64,000 bases of DNA from Gordonia alkanivorans NBRC 16433 (GCF_000225505.1 NZ_BACI01000110.1:1-64000), one strand, 5' to 3'; positions 18,116-27,383 are shown, counted from the first letter of the stretch. Program-made: numbers and translations. Notes: generated by a model not told the origin, from the letters alone.

Positions 18116-18670
18116 ATGGCAGCGCCGGTAGTGGGTCACCAGCATGGTCGTGCGGGACGTACCGTCATCGCGATCGTGGCGTGTGCCGCGCTGTTCCTCG
18201 TGGGCGCGTGTTCCTCGGTCGACCGCGTGACCAACAACGTCTCCAAGCCCACGGATGTGGCGATCGGGCAATGTGTGCAGGTCAGATCGACCGATGGAGA
18301 CAAGTCGAACGTCGAGGCGACGAAGGCGGAGTGTGACGCCGACGGGATGACCTTCATCGCGTCGCAGGTCGTGCCCGGCGAGTGCGGCGAGTTCGAGAAC
18401 TACCTGACCTTCCCGGACACCTCCGATCGCCTCTGTTTGATGCCGAACTTCGTGGAGGGCCAGTGCTACGAGATCCCGCAGTCGGCAGGTGGCTCGCTGG
18501 TCGACTTCAAGGAGGTCGACTGCAACGCCGATGCCGGCTCGGAAGCGGTGATCTATCGCGTCGAGACGGACGGCGACGGCTCCCTCGAATGCGCCGAAGG
18601 CCAGGTCAAGGCCACCTATGACAAGCCCGAACCGCGCGTGTTCTGCCTGGCGTCGCTCTCGGGTGCCTGA
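18116..18670 (+). CDS. Lipoprotein whose domain is shared with the adjacent kinase
   Basis: A 184-residue lipoprotein. The signal AIVACAALFLVGAC gives lipidation at about Cys32. The mature domain (about 48-184) has eight Cys: GQCV, ECDADGM, GECG, LCLMPNF, QCYEIP, DCNAD, LECAEG and FCLAS. The same eight, in the same order with the same flanks, occur in the extracellular domain of the kinase encoded 130 bases downstream. Four disulfides are plausible. The family resembles LppU-like mycobacterial lipoproteins, which is tentative. The two proteins might bind the same ligand, or the lipoprotein might interact with the receptor. Confidence 0.82.
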   Translation: MAAPVVGHQHGRAGRTVIAIVACAALFLVGACSSVDRVTNNVSKPTDVAIGQCVQVRSTDGDKSNVEATKAECDADGMTFIASQVVPGECGEFENYLTFPDTSDRLCLMPNFVEGQCYEIPQSAGGSLVDFKEVDCNADAGSEAVIYRVETDGDGSLECAEGQVKATYDKPEPRVFCLASLSGA

Positions 18671-18800
18671 CGCCGTCGCCGTCTGAAGCCGGCGGCCCGG
18701 GGTGGTGGGCGTTGCGTGACGTCGGGACGCATTGTGGTCGCCGCGCACGATCTGGCGGTGCAGACTGAGCGAACCTGCCCGAGGAGGATGAGGAGGGGCG

Positions 18801-20507
18801 ATGCCGCGGAATCCCGGCGAGCACTTCGCCGGTTACACGATCATCCGACTCATCGGTCGAGGCGGTATGGGCGAGATCTACTTGGCCCGGCACCCGCATC
18901 TGCCGCGCAACGAGGCGCTGAAGGTCCTTCCCGCAGAACTCAGCCGCGACCCGATGTACCGGCAGCGCTTCGTCAAAGAGGCCGAACATGCGTCGAGCGT
19001 CGTGCATCCGTCGATCGTCACGATCTTCAACTCCGGTGAGTACGACGGTCATCTGTGGATCGCGATGGAGTTCATCGACGGTATCGACGCCCTCAAACTG
19101 CTGCGGAAGACCCCGCAGGGCCTCGATCCCCAGATCGTGATCGCCATCGTCCGGTCCGTCGGCGCCGCCCTCGACCGTGCCCACGCGACCGGTCTGCTGC
19201 ACCGCGACGTCAAACCCGCCAACATCCTGCTGCAGGGCCTCGACGGTCCGGAACCGCGAGTGTTGCTCGCGGACTTCGGGATCGCCAAGTCCGAGCAGGA
19301 CGTCAGCCACCTGACGTCGACGAACGTCTTCCTCGGCACCGTGGCTTACGCGGCGCCGGAGCAACTACTGGGCGACGCGGTCGACGCCCGCGCCGACCAG
19401 TACGCGCTCGCCGCCACCGTCTTCGAACTCCTCACCGGCCGGCCGCCGTTCCAGGGCGCGAGCACGGCGTCGATCATCGCCCACCACCTGCAGTCGATGC
19501 CCCCGCGACTGTCGAGCCTGCGTCCCGGGATCTCACCCGCCGCCGACGCGGTGTTCAGTCGCGCGCTGGCCAAGGAGCCCGAGCGTCGCTACCCGTCGTG
19601 CCGGGAGTTCGGCGTCGCACTCGAAAATGCACTGACCACCCGCGAACCGGCGCCACCACCGCCGGGCGCCCCCTATCGGCAGCCGGGCATTCAGCAGCCA
19701 CCCCAACCCGCGCGCCCATCGCACCCGCCGTATGCGGGGCAGCCGTCGTACGCCGCCTCTCCACCGGGGACGCAGGGCACTCCGCCCGGGCAACCACCGC
19801 CGGGCACGTATCCCGGCGGCTACCAGGGCTATTCGTCCCAACCCGGCTACCCGCCGCCGCCCGAGAAGAAGGGGTCGGGGGTGCTGATCGCGCTCGGTGC
19901 GCTGGCGCTGGTCCTCGTGCTCGCGATCGTCGCCGGCGTCGTCTACGTGGCGACCAAGGTGTCGTCCGCACCGGAAGCCGCCGGGACGTCGACGACCGCT
20001 TCGGCGCCGGTGGTGACCACCGCGACCACTCCGAGCCAGAGCCCCGCGGCGCGCACCACCGACACGACGCCGCTGTCGGTCACGGGTCCCGACGACGTTC
20101 AGGTCGGCGAGTGCGTCACCATCGCCATGCAGGCCGGGTCGTCGGCGACGGTGCTGGCATCGGAGGTGGACTGCGACTCGTCGGGCATGAACTTCTACAC
20201 CGCGTCGATCATCGCCACCGCGACTCCCTGTGCCAGCGAACAGAATTCGACGCTGACCTTCCCGAACAGCACCCGGAAGCTGTGCCTCACCCCGAACTTC
20301 TACGAAGGACTCTGCTACCTGATCCCGAATGAGGACGGATCGCTGGCCGATTATCGCGAGGTCCCGTGCACGAGTGCACCCGCGTTGCGGACGGTGCTCG
20401 CGCAGGTGACCAGGCGAGGCGCGTCGACCGTCACCTGCGCTGCCGGCGAGGCCCGCTGGACGTTCTTCCAGCCCGAGTCGATCGGGTACTGCTTGATGGA
20501 GGTGTGA
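18801..20507 (+). CDS. Receptor-type Ser/Thr protein kinase with eight-cysteine sensor domain
   Basis: A 568-residue PknB-family transmembrane kinase. The kinase domain (about 11-270) has the glycine loop IGRGGMGEIY, Lys41 in EALKVL, catalytic Asp136 in LLHRDVKPANIL, LADFGIAK and GTVAYAAPEQL; all active residues are present. A Pro/Gly/Tyr-rich linker (about 280-355) follows, then one membrane helix (about 360-385), a Thr/Ser-rich stalk, and a sensor (about 430-568) with eight Cys. That sensor is homologous to the lipoprotein encoded just upstream (shared TFP, LCL.PNF.EG.CY.IP and GSL.D..EV.C patterns). It should sense an extracytoplasmic signal through this module. The ATG follows GAGGAGGGGCG. 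Confidence 0.94.
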   Translation: MPRNPGEHFAGYTIIRLIGRGGMGEIYLARHPHLPRNEALKVLPAELSRDPMYRQRFVKEAEHASSVVHPSIVTIFNSGEYDGHLWIAMEFIDGIDALKLLRKTPQGLDPQIVIAIVRSVGAALDRAHATGLLHRDVKPANILLQGLDGPEPRVLLADFGIAKSEQDVSHLTSTNVFLGTVAYAAPEQLLGDAVDARADQYALAATVFELLTGRPPFQGASTASIIAHHLQSMPPRLSSLRPGISPAADAVFSRALAKEPERRYPSCREFGVALENALTTREPAPPPPGAPYRQPGIQQPPQPARPSHPPYAGQPSYAASPPGTQGTPPGQPPPGTYPGGYQGYSSQPGYPPPPEKKGSGVLIALGALALVLVLAIVAGVVYVATKVSSAPEAAGTSTTASAPVVTTATTPSQSPAARTTDTTPLSVTGPDDVQVGECVTIAMQAGSSATVLASEVDCDSSGMNFYTASIIATATPCASEQNSTLTFPNSTRKLCLTPNFYEGLCYLIPNEDGSLADYREVPCTSAPALRTVLAQVTRRGASTVTCAAGEARWTFFQPESIGYCLMEV

Positions 20508-20517
20508 GGGGCCACCG

Positions 20518-20612
20518 AAAAGCGCCCCCAGGATCCGCCCTGCGCAGGCGACCCGGCGACACCATGTCACCGGCCCGCCTGTGCAGGGTGGTTCCCAGGG
20601 GCGTGTTTCAGC
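20518..20612. terminator. Large imperfect hairpin between convergent genes
   Basis: An inverted repeat of about 28 bp per arm: AAGCGCCCCCAGGATCCGCC followed by CTGCGCAGGCG pairs with CGCCTGTGCAGGGTGG followed by TTCCCAGGGGCGTG, with few mismatches. It lies between the kinase gene (+) and the XPB helicase gene (-) and probably terminates both. Confidence 0.75.
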
Positions 20613-20634
20613 AGGTCAGGGAGGGGGAACCCCG

Positions 20635-22314
20635 CTAGTCCGCCGGGGTGGTGTCCCCGATGGTCGGGCCGAGGAGGTCGTCGGCGTCGGTGATGCGGTA
20701 GGCGTAGCCCTGTTCGGCGAGGAAGCGCTGCCGGTGGGCGGCGTAGTCGGCGTCGAGGGTGTCGCGAGAGACCACCGAGTAGAAGTGTGCTTGTCCGCCA
20801 TCGTGTTTCGGTCGCAGCAGGCGACCGAGACGCTGGGCCTCCTCTTGGCGCGAGCCGAACGTGCCCGACACCTGGACGGCAACGGACGCCTCGGGCAGGT
20901 CGATGGAGAAGTTGGCGACCTTCGACACGACGAGGGTCTGCAACTCGCCGGAACGGAAGCGGTCGAACAGGATCTCGCGCTCCTTGTTCTTCGTCGACCC
21001 CTGGATGACCGGGCAGTCGAGTTCGCGGCCGAGCTCTTCGAGCTGGTCGATGTAGGCGCCGATGACCAGCGTCTGCTGACCCTTGTGCTTGTTCAGGATC
21101 GCCTTCACGACGTTGACCTTGGTGTGCGCGGTGGAGCAGAGCTTGTACTTCTCCTCCGGCTCGGCGACCGCGTACTGCAGACGCTCCTCGTCGGTGAGGG
21201 TCACGCGCACCTCGATGCACTCGGCCGGTGCGATCCAGCCCTGCGCTTCGATGTCCTTCCACGGGGCGTCGTAGCGCTTGGGGCCGATGAGGGAGAAGAC
21301 GTCACCCTCGCGGCCGTCCTCACGAACGAGCGTTGCGGTGAGGCCGAGGCGTCGGCGCGACTGCAGGTCGGCGGTCATCCGGAAGACCGGTGCGGGCAAC
21401 AGGTGCACCTCGTCGTAGATGATCAGACCCCAGTCGCGGGAGTCGAAGAGGTCGAGATTCCGATACTCGCCCTTCGACTTTCGCGTCATCACCTGATAGG
21501 TCGCGATGGTGACCGGACGGATCTCCTTGCGCTCGCCGGAGTACTCGCCGATCTCCTCCTCGGTCAGCGTGGTCCGCGCGATGAGCTCGCGCTTCCACTG
21601 CCGGCCGGCGACGGTGTTGGTCACCAGGATGAGGGTGGTGGCACCGGCCTTGGCCATCGCGGCCGCGCCGACCATCGTCTTACCCGCACCACACGGCAGC
21701 ACGACGACACCGGAGCCGCCGGCCCAGAACGAGTCGGCCGCCATCTCCTGGTAGTCGCGCAGGTGCCAGTCGTCCTGGTCCAGTTCGATGTGGTGCGCCT
21801 CGCCGTCGACGTACCCGGCGAGGTCCTCGGCCGGCCAGCCGACCTTCAGCAGGACCTGTTTGAGGCGTCCGCGCTCGGACGGATGCACGATGACCGTGTC
21901 GTCGTCGATCTGCGCGCCGAGCATCGGCGCGACCTTCTTGTGCCGCATGACCTCGAGCAGCACGGCACGGTCGAGGCTGACGAGGGTCAGTCCGTGCGCG
22001 GGATGCTTGACCAGCTGCAGCCGGCCGAAGCGTCCCATCGTGTCGACGACGTCCATCAGCAGCGGCTGCGGGACGGCGTAGCGCGAGAAGGTGACCAGCG
22101 CGTCGACGACCTGTTCGGCGTCGTGACCGGCGGCGCGGGCGTTCCACAGCGCGAGCGGGGTGACCCGGTAGGTGTGGACGTGCTCGGGGGCACGTTCGAG
22201 TTCGGCGAAAGGTGCGATCGCCTGACGAGCCGCCTGCGCATCGGGGTGGTCGACCTCGAGCAGCAGGGTCTTGTCGGATTGCACGATCAGGGGTCCATCG
22301 GTCACCCGCTCCAT
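20635..22314 (-). CDS. XPB/ERCC3-type DNA repair helicase
   Basis: A 559-residue 3'-5' superfamily 2 helicase homologous to eukaryotic XPB and M. tuberculosis Rv0861c. An N-terminal damage-recognition-like domain (about 1-170) precedes RecA-like domain 1 with motif I LPCGAGKTMVGAAAM near 210, motif II YDEVHLLP (DEVH) near 300 and motif III LGLTATLVREDG near 327, the latter containing the RED sequence characteristic of XPB. Domain 2 includes VQVSGTFGSRQEEAQRLGRLLRP near 490 with the motif VI arginines. Presumed role: unwinding DNA for nucleotide excision repair, possibly with a partner nuclease not present here. Neighbouring genes preserve the mycobacterial order. Confidence 0.94.
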   Translation of the reverse strand: MERVTDGPLIVQSDKTLLLEVDHPDAQAARQAIAPFAELERAPEHVHTYRVTPLALWNARAAGHDAEQVVDALVTFSRYAVPQPLLMDVVDTMGRFGRLQLVKHPAHGLTLVSLDRAVLLEVMRHKKVAPMLGAQIDDDTVIVHPSERGRLKQVLLKVGWPAEDLAGYVDGEAHHIELDQDDWHLRDYQEMAADSFWAGGSGVVVLPCGAGKTMVGAAAMAKAGATTLILVTNTVAGRQWKRELIARTTLTEEEIGEYSGERKEIRPVTIATYQVMTRKSKGEYRNLDLFDSRDWGLIIYDEVHLLPAPVFRMTADLQSRRRLGLTATLVREDGREGDVFSLIGPKRYDAPWKDIEAQGWIAPAECIEVRVTLTDEERLQYAVAEPEEKYKLCSTAHTKVNVVKAILNKHKGQQTLVIGAYIDQLEELGRELDCPVIQGSTKNKEREILFDRFRSGELQTLVVSKVANFSIDLPEASVAVQVSGTFGSRQEEAQRLGRLLRPKHDGGQAHFYSVVSRDTLDADYAAHRQRFLAEQGYAYRITDADDLLGPTIGDTTPAD

Positions 22315-22360
22315 TGTCCAGATAGGAGCGGTGATTGTCAGCGACGGGCCTCTTTGTGGG

Positions 22361-23284
22361 TCAGAACACGGGGATGCCGAGGCGGCGGCGCACCCGCAGG
22401 TCGACGATGTTCAGCCGGAAGATGCCGCGCAATACCGGCGCCACGACCGGGTCGACGACGCGCAGTGCGGAGAGAAGTGCCTGGTAGCGACGGGCGTCGT
22501 CCTCGGTCCACGTCCAGCCCATCATCGACCGGAACTCCGGTGGGAGCCCGGCGTTGATGGCATAGGTTAGGAAACCACCGAGGGTCTTGTGGGCGATGGT
22601 GCCGACGACGCCGGCGCGGAACTCGAGGAACGAGAGGTCGGCGAGGCTCTGCAGTTCCTGCCGCACCGGCTCGTCGATCCGGAGTTCGGCCAGCTGGCTG
22701 TTCCAGTAGACGAGGAGCTCGTCGTAGGTGGCCGGCCACTTGTCCCGGGGCACGTTGAGCGCGGTGCCGAGCGGATGCGCCTCGGTGAGGACCATGTGCC
22801 GTTCGGCGGCGGAGAGCGGTCCGTAGATCAGCTCGTACTGGTCGATGAAGTACTTGAGCAGGCACACCGCCACCCACAGCTGCAGGCGCGAGTCGTTGGC
22901 GCTGTAGCGAACCGGGCTGGTCCCGGTCGAATACACCTGGTCGTGCACACGGCCGACGCAGTTGTGGATGTACTCCTTGTCGGAGTCGCTGCCCACCAGC
23001 GCGACGGCCAGGTACGTACCGGTGGTGCGGGCCCGCTTGACCGGGCGCTTGATGGCGTTGCCCTGTGGAACGCGGCTCTCGTGCACGCCGTACCCGACCT
23101 TAGGGTTGGACAGCTGCATGATCACGTTCGCGACGGAGAGCGTCGGACCGATGACGGTGACGAGGTCGACCGGACGTTTCACGCGGCGGCGTCGTGACGG
23201 TGGCTTGATCCGATGTACGAGATCGTGCTGGTAGGTGTCCGGTACCCCGGCGGAGGCGTCGGTGAGGTGGCGTACAGCGGTCAT
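22361..23284 (-). CDS. Oxygenase MpaB family protein (DUF2236)
   Basis: A 307-residue protein of the DUF2236 family, which includes fungal mpaB and the latex-clearing (rubber) oxygenase fold and is thought to bind heme through conserved His/Arg/Lys residues. Family segments include VIMQLSNPKVGYGVHESRVP near 60-80, a KEYIHNCVGRVHDQVY segment near 120-140 with conserved His, and the C-terminal MMGWTWTEDDARRYQALL stretch. No signal peptide is present. ATG 23284 follows GAGGAAAGC. It lies between the two helicase-related genes on the same strand, but a repair role is not implied by its family; the substrate is unknown. Confidence 0.8.
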   Translation of the reverse strand: MTAVRHLTDASAGVPDTYQHDLVHRIKPPSRRRRVKRPVDLVTVIGPTLSVANVIMQLSNPKVGYGVHESRVPQGNAIKRPVKRARTTGTYLAVALVGSDSDKEYIHNCVGRVHDQVYSTGTSPVRYSANDSRLQLWVAVCLLKYFIDQYELIYGPLSAAERHMVLTEAHPLGTALNVPRDKWPATYDELLVYWNSQLAELRIDEPVRQELQSLADLSFLEFRAGVVGTIAHKTLGGFLTYAINAGLPPEFRSMMGWTWTEDDARRYQALLSALRVVDPVVAPVLRGIFRLNIVDLRVRRRLGIPVF

Positions 23285-23373
23285 GACGGGCCAGCTTTCC
23301 TCGGCGCTGAGTATCCGCGAGCCTACCAAGATTGTGAGACGGATGTCACAGGTCGTGTCATTGCGGTGGGGAT

Positions 23374-23457
23374 CCCGACTGCCGAACCTCAACTCGACCG
23401 GCAGACGTCGATCGAAGTCTGCAGGTCGGGTTGAAGTCGACCGGTGGTTGGGTGGGC
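23374..23457. repeat. 84-bp intergenic repeat, copy 2
   Basis: Matches 16622-16705 at 82 of 84 positions in the same orientation, with the same internal 12-bp stem. It occupies the gap between the helicase-associated gene and the mpaB-like gene, which are co-oriented, so unlike copy 1 it does not separate convergent genes. Confidence 0.85.
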
Positions 23458-23483
23458 AGCGGGTGAGGACCGGCCCTCGGAGG

Positions 23484-25832
23484 CTACGCGTCGAGCAGTT
23501 CGACGCTGGTCAGGCGGTGGAGCGAGAATCGCTGCTCGGTGTCGCTGCCCTCTTCGACGGCGACGAGCTGACCGGCGCCGAGGACCTTCGGGGTCACGAC
23601 GTGGCGGCTGGCCGATCCCTGGGCGTCGACATAGCCGACGCGAAGCCGGCGCTTGGCGCGCAGTGCGAGCTGGATGAGTGCGGTGGCCGACTCGCCGCTG
23701 CCGGTGGCGCGCACCGGCGTCGACGCCGAGGTGCTGCGAACCGGGGTGGCCGCGGCGGCGCGGTCGGTCGAACGGATGCGGCCGACCACCGACCGGAGTT
23801 GTTCCTCCGACGGCGCGCTGCGACGCGGCTGGGCCTGGCGGCGGGCCCGCGACACGGTGACGCGGCTGCCGCGTTCGCGGAGGTCGACGACGGCGCCTGT
23901 CGAATCCTCGCCTGCCGGAGCGAAACCCGCGGCACGCAACTGGTCGATGACCTCGCGCACCTCGGACGGTGAGATCGCCACGGTCGGGGCGAGTGCCCGC
24001 AGTGCGAGCGGCTCGGCGGCCGGGCTGCGCAGCACCGCGGCCAGGACCGTCGGGTCCTCGCAGCGGATGAACGCCGACGCGACGCCGACGCGGAGTTGCC
24101 CGTGTCTTCGGGCGACGTCCTCGATGAGATACGAGAGTGACTGCGGCACCGGAGTTCTCGAGTGCGTGGTGAACATCGACAACAGCTCGTTGCTGCTGCG
24201 TCCGGCGTCGAGGGCGCGTCGAACGCTCTCCGGGGTGATCCGGTACACCGATGCGGCGCCGCCGGATTCGAGGTCGGCGACGAGTTCGACCTGCTCCGCG
24301 AGTTCGGGCGTCATCGGACCCGGCACGGTGAGGGTCAGGTCGGCCTGGGTGAGGAAGTGGTCCACCGGTTCGGGCAGCACGGCGCGCATCGCCGCCAGCA
24401 CCGCTGCGTCGGCGTCGGCGGGATCGGCATCGGCCGGCGGATCGACGGTGTATGCCCGGCCGACGGTGGTCAGCGCATCGTGTGCGACGAGCCCGATCTC
24501 GCGTGCCTCACGCAGGGTTTCGGCGACGAGGCGTTTGCTGAAGCGTCGGATCTGGCGGGGACGGTGCCAGTGCAGGTTCGCCAGCACGGCGTCGGGCGTC
24601 ACCGCGACCGCGGGGTCGGCGTGGGCCAGCGTCGACAGGACGAGCTGCCGCTGGATCGGCGCGTACGCGTCGTGGAGATCGGCGGACAGAGTGGCCGTCG
24701 CGTTGCCGTCGCGGTCGGGGTCGCCGACCTGCCAGGCGCGTCGGGGCATGTGCAGCCAGGCGTCGGCGAGGGACAACCATTGACGCTCACGTGGCTGGTG
24801 CAGCCAGGTGTCCGCGGTGGAGGTCGGCGCGAAGGACTGTTCGCCGGAGTCGTTGGGCGGCGGCGGTTCCGGGAACCCGGCGTCGATGATCCGCAGGTAG
24901 CCGGCGAGCTCGATCAGGAATGCGACGCGCTGCGTCTCGATCCCGGAGAGCTTCGACAGGCGCCGGAGTTCGCGGACACCGAGCGCCCCCGACCGCAGAA
25001 CCGTCGCGGGGGTGGCGCCGAGGATGTTGATCAGCGAGGTGAGGTGACGGATGAGTTCGAGTGCCTCGCCGCCCGCCGCGGCGTCGACCGCTTTCGCCGG
25101 GAAACGCGGCTTGAGGCCGGCCTCGTGCAGCGGTGGGGGAGTGAGATCGTCGGTGCGCCAAGCGGGTTCGTCGCGGATCACCGCGCCGACCATCGGCGGG
25201 AGTTCGACGGTCTGATTGTCGACGCGGGCCAGCAGACCCGACGAGATCAGTTGCGCGACGGGTGTGCTCGGGTCGGCGTCGGGATCGGCGTCGCGGCTGC
25301 GGCCCAGCGCCGGACCGCGGGCGAGGGTCTCCAGGAGTTCTTTCGGCCGCTCGTCGAGGTCGGCGACCATCGCGGCGATCTCCTCGCCGCTCCGGCCCGC
25401 GAGCGGTCCGGTGAGATGTGGTGACCGCCAGGGCATCGCGGAGTCGACGTGCTCGCCCGCGCAGAGTGAGGTCTTGTCGCCCCACAGGATCGCGCGGCGT
25501 CGAAGGAGGTCGATGCGGGCGCGGACGTCCTTGGCCGCGGCGCGCCCGGACAACGACTTGACGATCATGGTTTCCGACGGGCGCTTGGTCTTCGTGGCCT
25601 TGCGGCTGCCCAGGGCGATCGCCTGCTCGAGGACGGCGACCGCCAAGACGTCGAGATCCTCACCGGCCAGCGCCAACGACGCCGCGGACAGCGCACGCTG
25701 CGCCAGCACACGCGTGCCCTGCGGGGTGGGGGAGGCGAGGTCGGGGCGTTCGATCAGCAGCTCGGTGAGCTCGTCGTCGGAACGCGCGGCCAACTCCTCG
25801 GCCAGGCCGGCGTGCTGGTCATCCGAACTCAT
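23484..25832 (-). CDS. Helicase-associated protein with C-terminal WYL-like domain (Rv0862c-like)
   Basis: A 782-residue protein of the XPB/Ssl2-N/helicase-associated type, matching the gene next to XPB in mycobacteria (Rv0862c). It has no Walker motifs and so is not itself a helicase. The N-terminal half is helical and winged-helix-like; the middle (about 510-640) contains the helicase-associated segment with DLTLTVPGPMTPELAEQVE and SLSYLIEDVARRHGQLRVG. The last ~65 residues (ALIQLALRAKRRLRVGYVD to FSLHRLTSVELLDA) follow the WYL pattern of a nucleic-acid or ligand-sensing SH3-like fold. It probably regulates or targets the XPB helicase. The length and start at 25832 fit the family. Confidence 0.82.
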   Translation of the reverse strand: MSSDDQHAGLAEELAARSDDELTELLIERPDLASPTPQGTRVLAQRALSAASLALAGEDLDVLAVAVLEQAIALGSRKATKTKRPSETMIVKSLSGRAAAKDVRARIDLLRRRAILWGDKTSLCAGEHVDSAMPWRSPHLTGPLAGRSGEEIAAMVADLDERPKELLETLARGPALGRSRDADPDADPSTPVAQLISSGLLARVDNQTVELPPMVGAVIRDEPAWRTDDLTPPPLHEAGLKPRFPAKAVDAAAGGEALELIRHLTSLINILGATPATVLRSGALGVRELRRLSKLSGIETQRVAFLIELAGYLRIIDAGFPEPPPPNDSGEQSFAPTSTADTWLHQPRERQWLSLADAWLHMPRRAWQVGDPDRDGNATATLSADLHDAYAPIQRQLVLSTLAHADPAVAVTPDAVLANLHWHRPRQIRRFSKRLVAETLREAREIGLVAHDALTTVGRAYTVDPPADADPADADAAVLAAMRAVLPEPVDHFLTQADLTLTVPGPMTPELAEQVELVADLESGGAASVYRITPESVRRALDAGRSSNELLSMFTTHSRTPVPQSLSYLIEDVARRHGQLRVGVASAFIRCEDPTVLAAVLRSPAAEPLALRALAPTVAISPSEVREVIDQLRAAGFAPAGEDSTGAVVDLRERGSRVTVSRARRQAQPRRSAPSEEQLRSVVGRIRSTDRAAAATPVRSTSASTPVRATGSGESATALIQLALRAKRRLRVGYVDAQGSASRHVVTPKVLGAGQLVAVEEGSDTEQRFSLHRLTSVELLDA

Positions 25833-25884
25833 TCGATCGACTTTACCGGTCGGTGTGTGATCGCCACCTCCGGTGCGGCAGCCC

Positions 25885-27279
25885 TCAGACGTCGCCGCGG
25901 CGCAGCATCCGGCCGCGAGCCGTTTCGAAGTCCACCTTCTGCCCGCGAACCCAGGTCCCCTTGACCACGCCGGCCAGTGCGCGGCCGTCGTACGGGCTGA
26001 TCGCGTTCTTGTGGTGCAGTCGGTTGACGTCGACGATCTGCGCGGACTCCGGCTCGAAGACGGCGAAGTCGGCGTCGCAGCCGAGGGCGATGCGGCCCTT
26101 GGTCGGCAGGCCGGCGAGATCAGCGGGCTTCGACGCCATCCACTCGATGACCTGCGGCAGACCGATGCCGCGCTTCTTGGCCTCCGACCAGATCAGCGAC
26201 AGTCCGAGCTGCAATGAGGCCACCCCGCCCCAGGCGACGCCGAAGTCACCGTTCTCGGGGTCCTTGAGGTCGATGGTCGACGGCGAGTGGTCGGAGACGA
26301 TGCAGTCGATCGTGCCGTCGAGCAGTCCCTCCCACAGCAACTCACGGTTGCCGGCCTCGCGGATGGGCGGGCAGCACTTGAAGGCGGTCGCGCCGTTGGG
26401 GACCTCCTCGGCCAGCAGGGTGAGGTAGTGCGGGCAGGTCTCGACCGTGATCTTCACGCCGTCGCGCTTGGCGCTGGCCAGCATCGGCAGGGCATCCGAC
26501 GACGACAGGTGCAGCACGTGTGCGCGGACGCCGGTCCAGCGGGCACGTTCGATGACCTCGGCGATGGCCAGGTTCTCGGCGCCGCGCGGGCGTGAGGCGA
26601 GGAAGCGGGCGTACTCGTCGCCCTCGGGGGACGGCGCGTGGTCGATGGCGCGGGAGTCCTCGGCGTGCACGATCATCAGTGAGTCGAACTCGGCGAGCTC
26701 GGCCATGTCGGCTTCCATCTCGTCGGCCGTCAGGTGCGGGAACTCGTCGACGCCCGAATGCAGCAGGAAGCACTTGAAGCCGAACACGCCCGCGTCGTGC
26801 AGGCCGCGCAGGTCGTCGGAGTTGCCGGGGATGGCGCCACCCCAGAAGCCGACGTCGATGTGGGTCTTGCCCTGTGCGGCGGCGCGCTTCTCGGCCAGGG
26901 CGTCGACGTTGACGGTCGGCGGGATCGAGTTCAGCGGCATGTCGATGAGCGTGGTGACGCCACCGGCGGCGGCCGCGCGGGTGGCCGAGTCGAAGCCCTC
27001 CCATTCGGTGCGGCCGGGCTCGTTGACGTGGACATGGGTGTCCACCAATCCGGGAATCATCACCTGGTCGTCGGCCAGTTCGATGACCTCGGTGCCGACG
27101 AGCCCGCTGCCGAGCGGCTCGATGGCGACCACGCGGCCGTCGCGGATACCGATCTCGCGCGCCACGATGCCCGCGGTCGTCAGGGTCTGTTCACCGCGCA
27201 CGACCAGGTCGAACGGCGCAGCGGTCGAGTCCGTGGCGGCGTCGGAGAGAGGGGCCGGGGCACCGGTTTCTGAGGTCAT
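25885..27279 (-). CDS. allB: Allantoinase
   Basis: A 464-residue amidohydrolase that opens the hydantoin ring of allantoin to give allantoate. Metal ligands are visible: HVHVNEP near residue 80, the carboxylatable Lys in FGFKCFLLHSG near 168, HAED near 205, VLHLSSSDA near 261 and SDHSPST near 330. The motif set fits allantoinase rather than dihydropyrimidinase. It is divergent from the permease gene; the shared 249-base region holds two copies of a TTCC-N7-GGAA motif and a GlnR-like box. An extended N-terminus (about 20 residues before FDLVVRGEQT) is present. Confidence 0.93.
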   Translation of the reverse strand: MTSETGAPAPLSDAATDSTAAPFDLVVRGEQTLTTAGIVAREIGIRDGRVVAIEPLGSGLVGTEVIELADDQVMIPGLVDTHVHVNEPGRTEWEGFDSATRAAAAGGVTTLIDMPLNSIPPTVNVDALAEKRAAAQGKTHIDVGFWGGAIPGNSDDLRGLHDAGVFGFKCFLLHSGVDEFPHLTADEMEADMAELAEFDSLMIVHAEDSRAIDHAPSPEGDEYARFLASRPRGAENLAIAEVIERARWTGVRAHVLHLSSSDALPMLASAKRDGVKITVETCPHYLTLLAEEVPNGATAFKCCPPIREAGNRELLWEGLLDGTIDCIVSDHSPSTIDLKDPENGDFGVAWGGVASLQLGLSLIWSEAKKRGIGLPQVIEWMASKPADLAGLPTKGRIALGCDADFAVFEPESAQIVDVNRLHHKNAISPYDGRALAGVVKGTWVRGQKVDFETARGRMLRRGDV

Positions 27280-27340
27280 GGGGCGGGACTCCTTGCTGAT
27301 CGCCGTGTCCTGGGTTCGTTCCAGAGACTAACCCAGCAGA

Positions 27341-27355
27341 TTCCTCATCGTGGAA
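27341..27355. promoter_or_regulatory. Putative IclR-type operator, site 1
   Basis: TTCCTCATCGTGGAA, an inverted repeat with a 7-base spacer (ATTCC/GGAAT including flanks). It shares the CATC core with sites at 27460 and 33285, all lying in intergenic regions of the ureide cluster. Confidence 0.55.
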
Positions 27356-27367
27356 TGTCGCGTCGCG

Positions 27368-27383
27368 ATTTCGGAAACGTGAC
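27368..27383 (-). promoter_or_regulatory. GlnR-like half box upstream of allantoinase
   Basis: On the minus strand this reads GTCACGTTTCCGAAAT, close to the actinobacterial GlnR pattern GTnAC-N6-GAAAC. It differs at two of 16 positions from GTCACATTTCCGAAAC at 61002-61017, upstream of the GntR-amidase gene. It lies about 90 bases before the allantoinase start. The expected second half is degenerate. Confidence 0.5.

Noticed and set aside
20581..22557. 658-codon plus-strand open frame
   Set aside because: Shadow of the XPB helicase gene, which has all helicase motifs on the minus strand.
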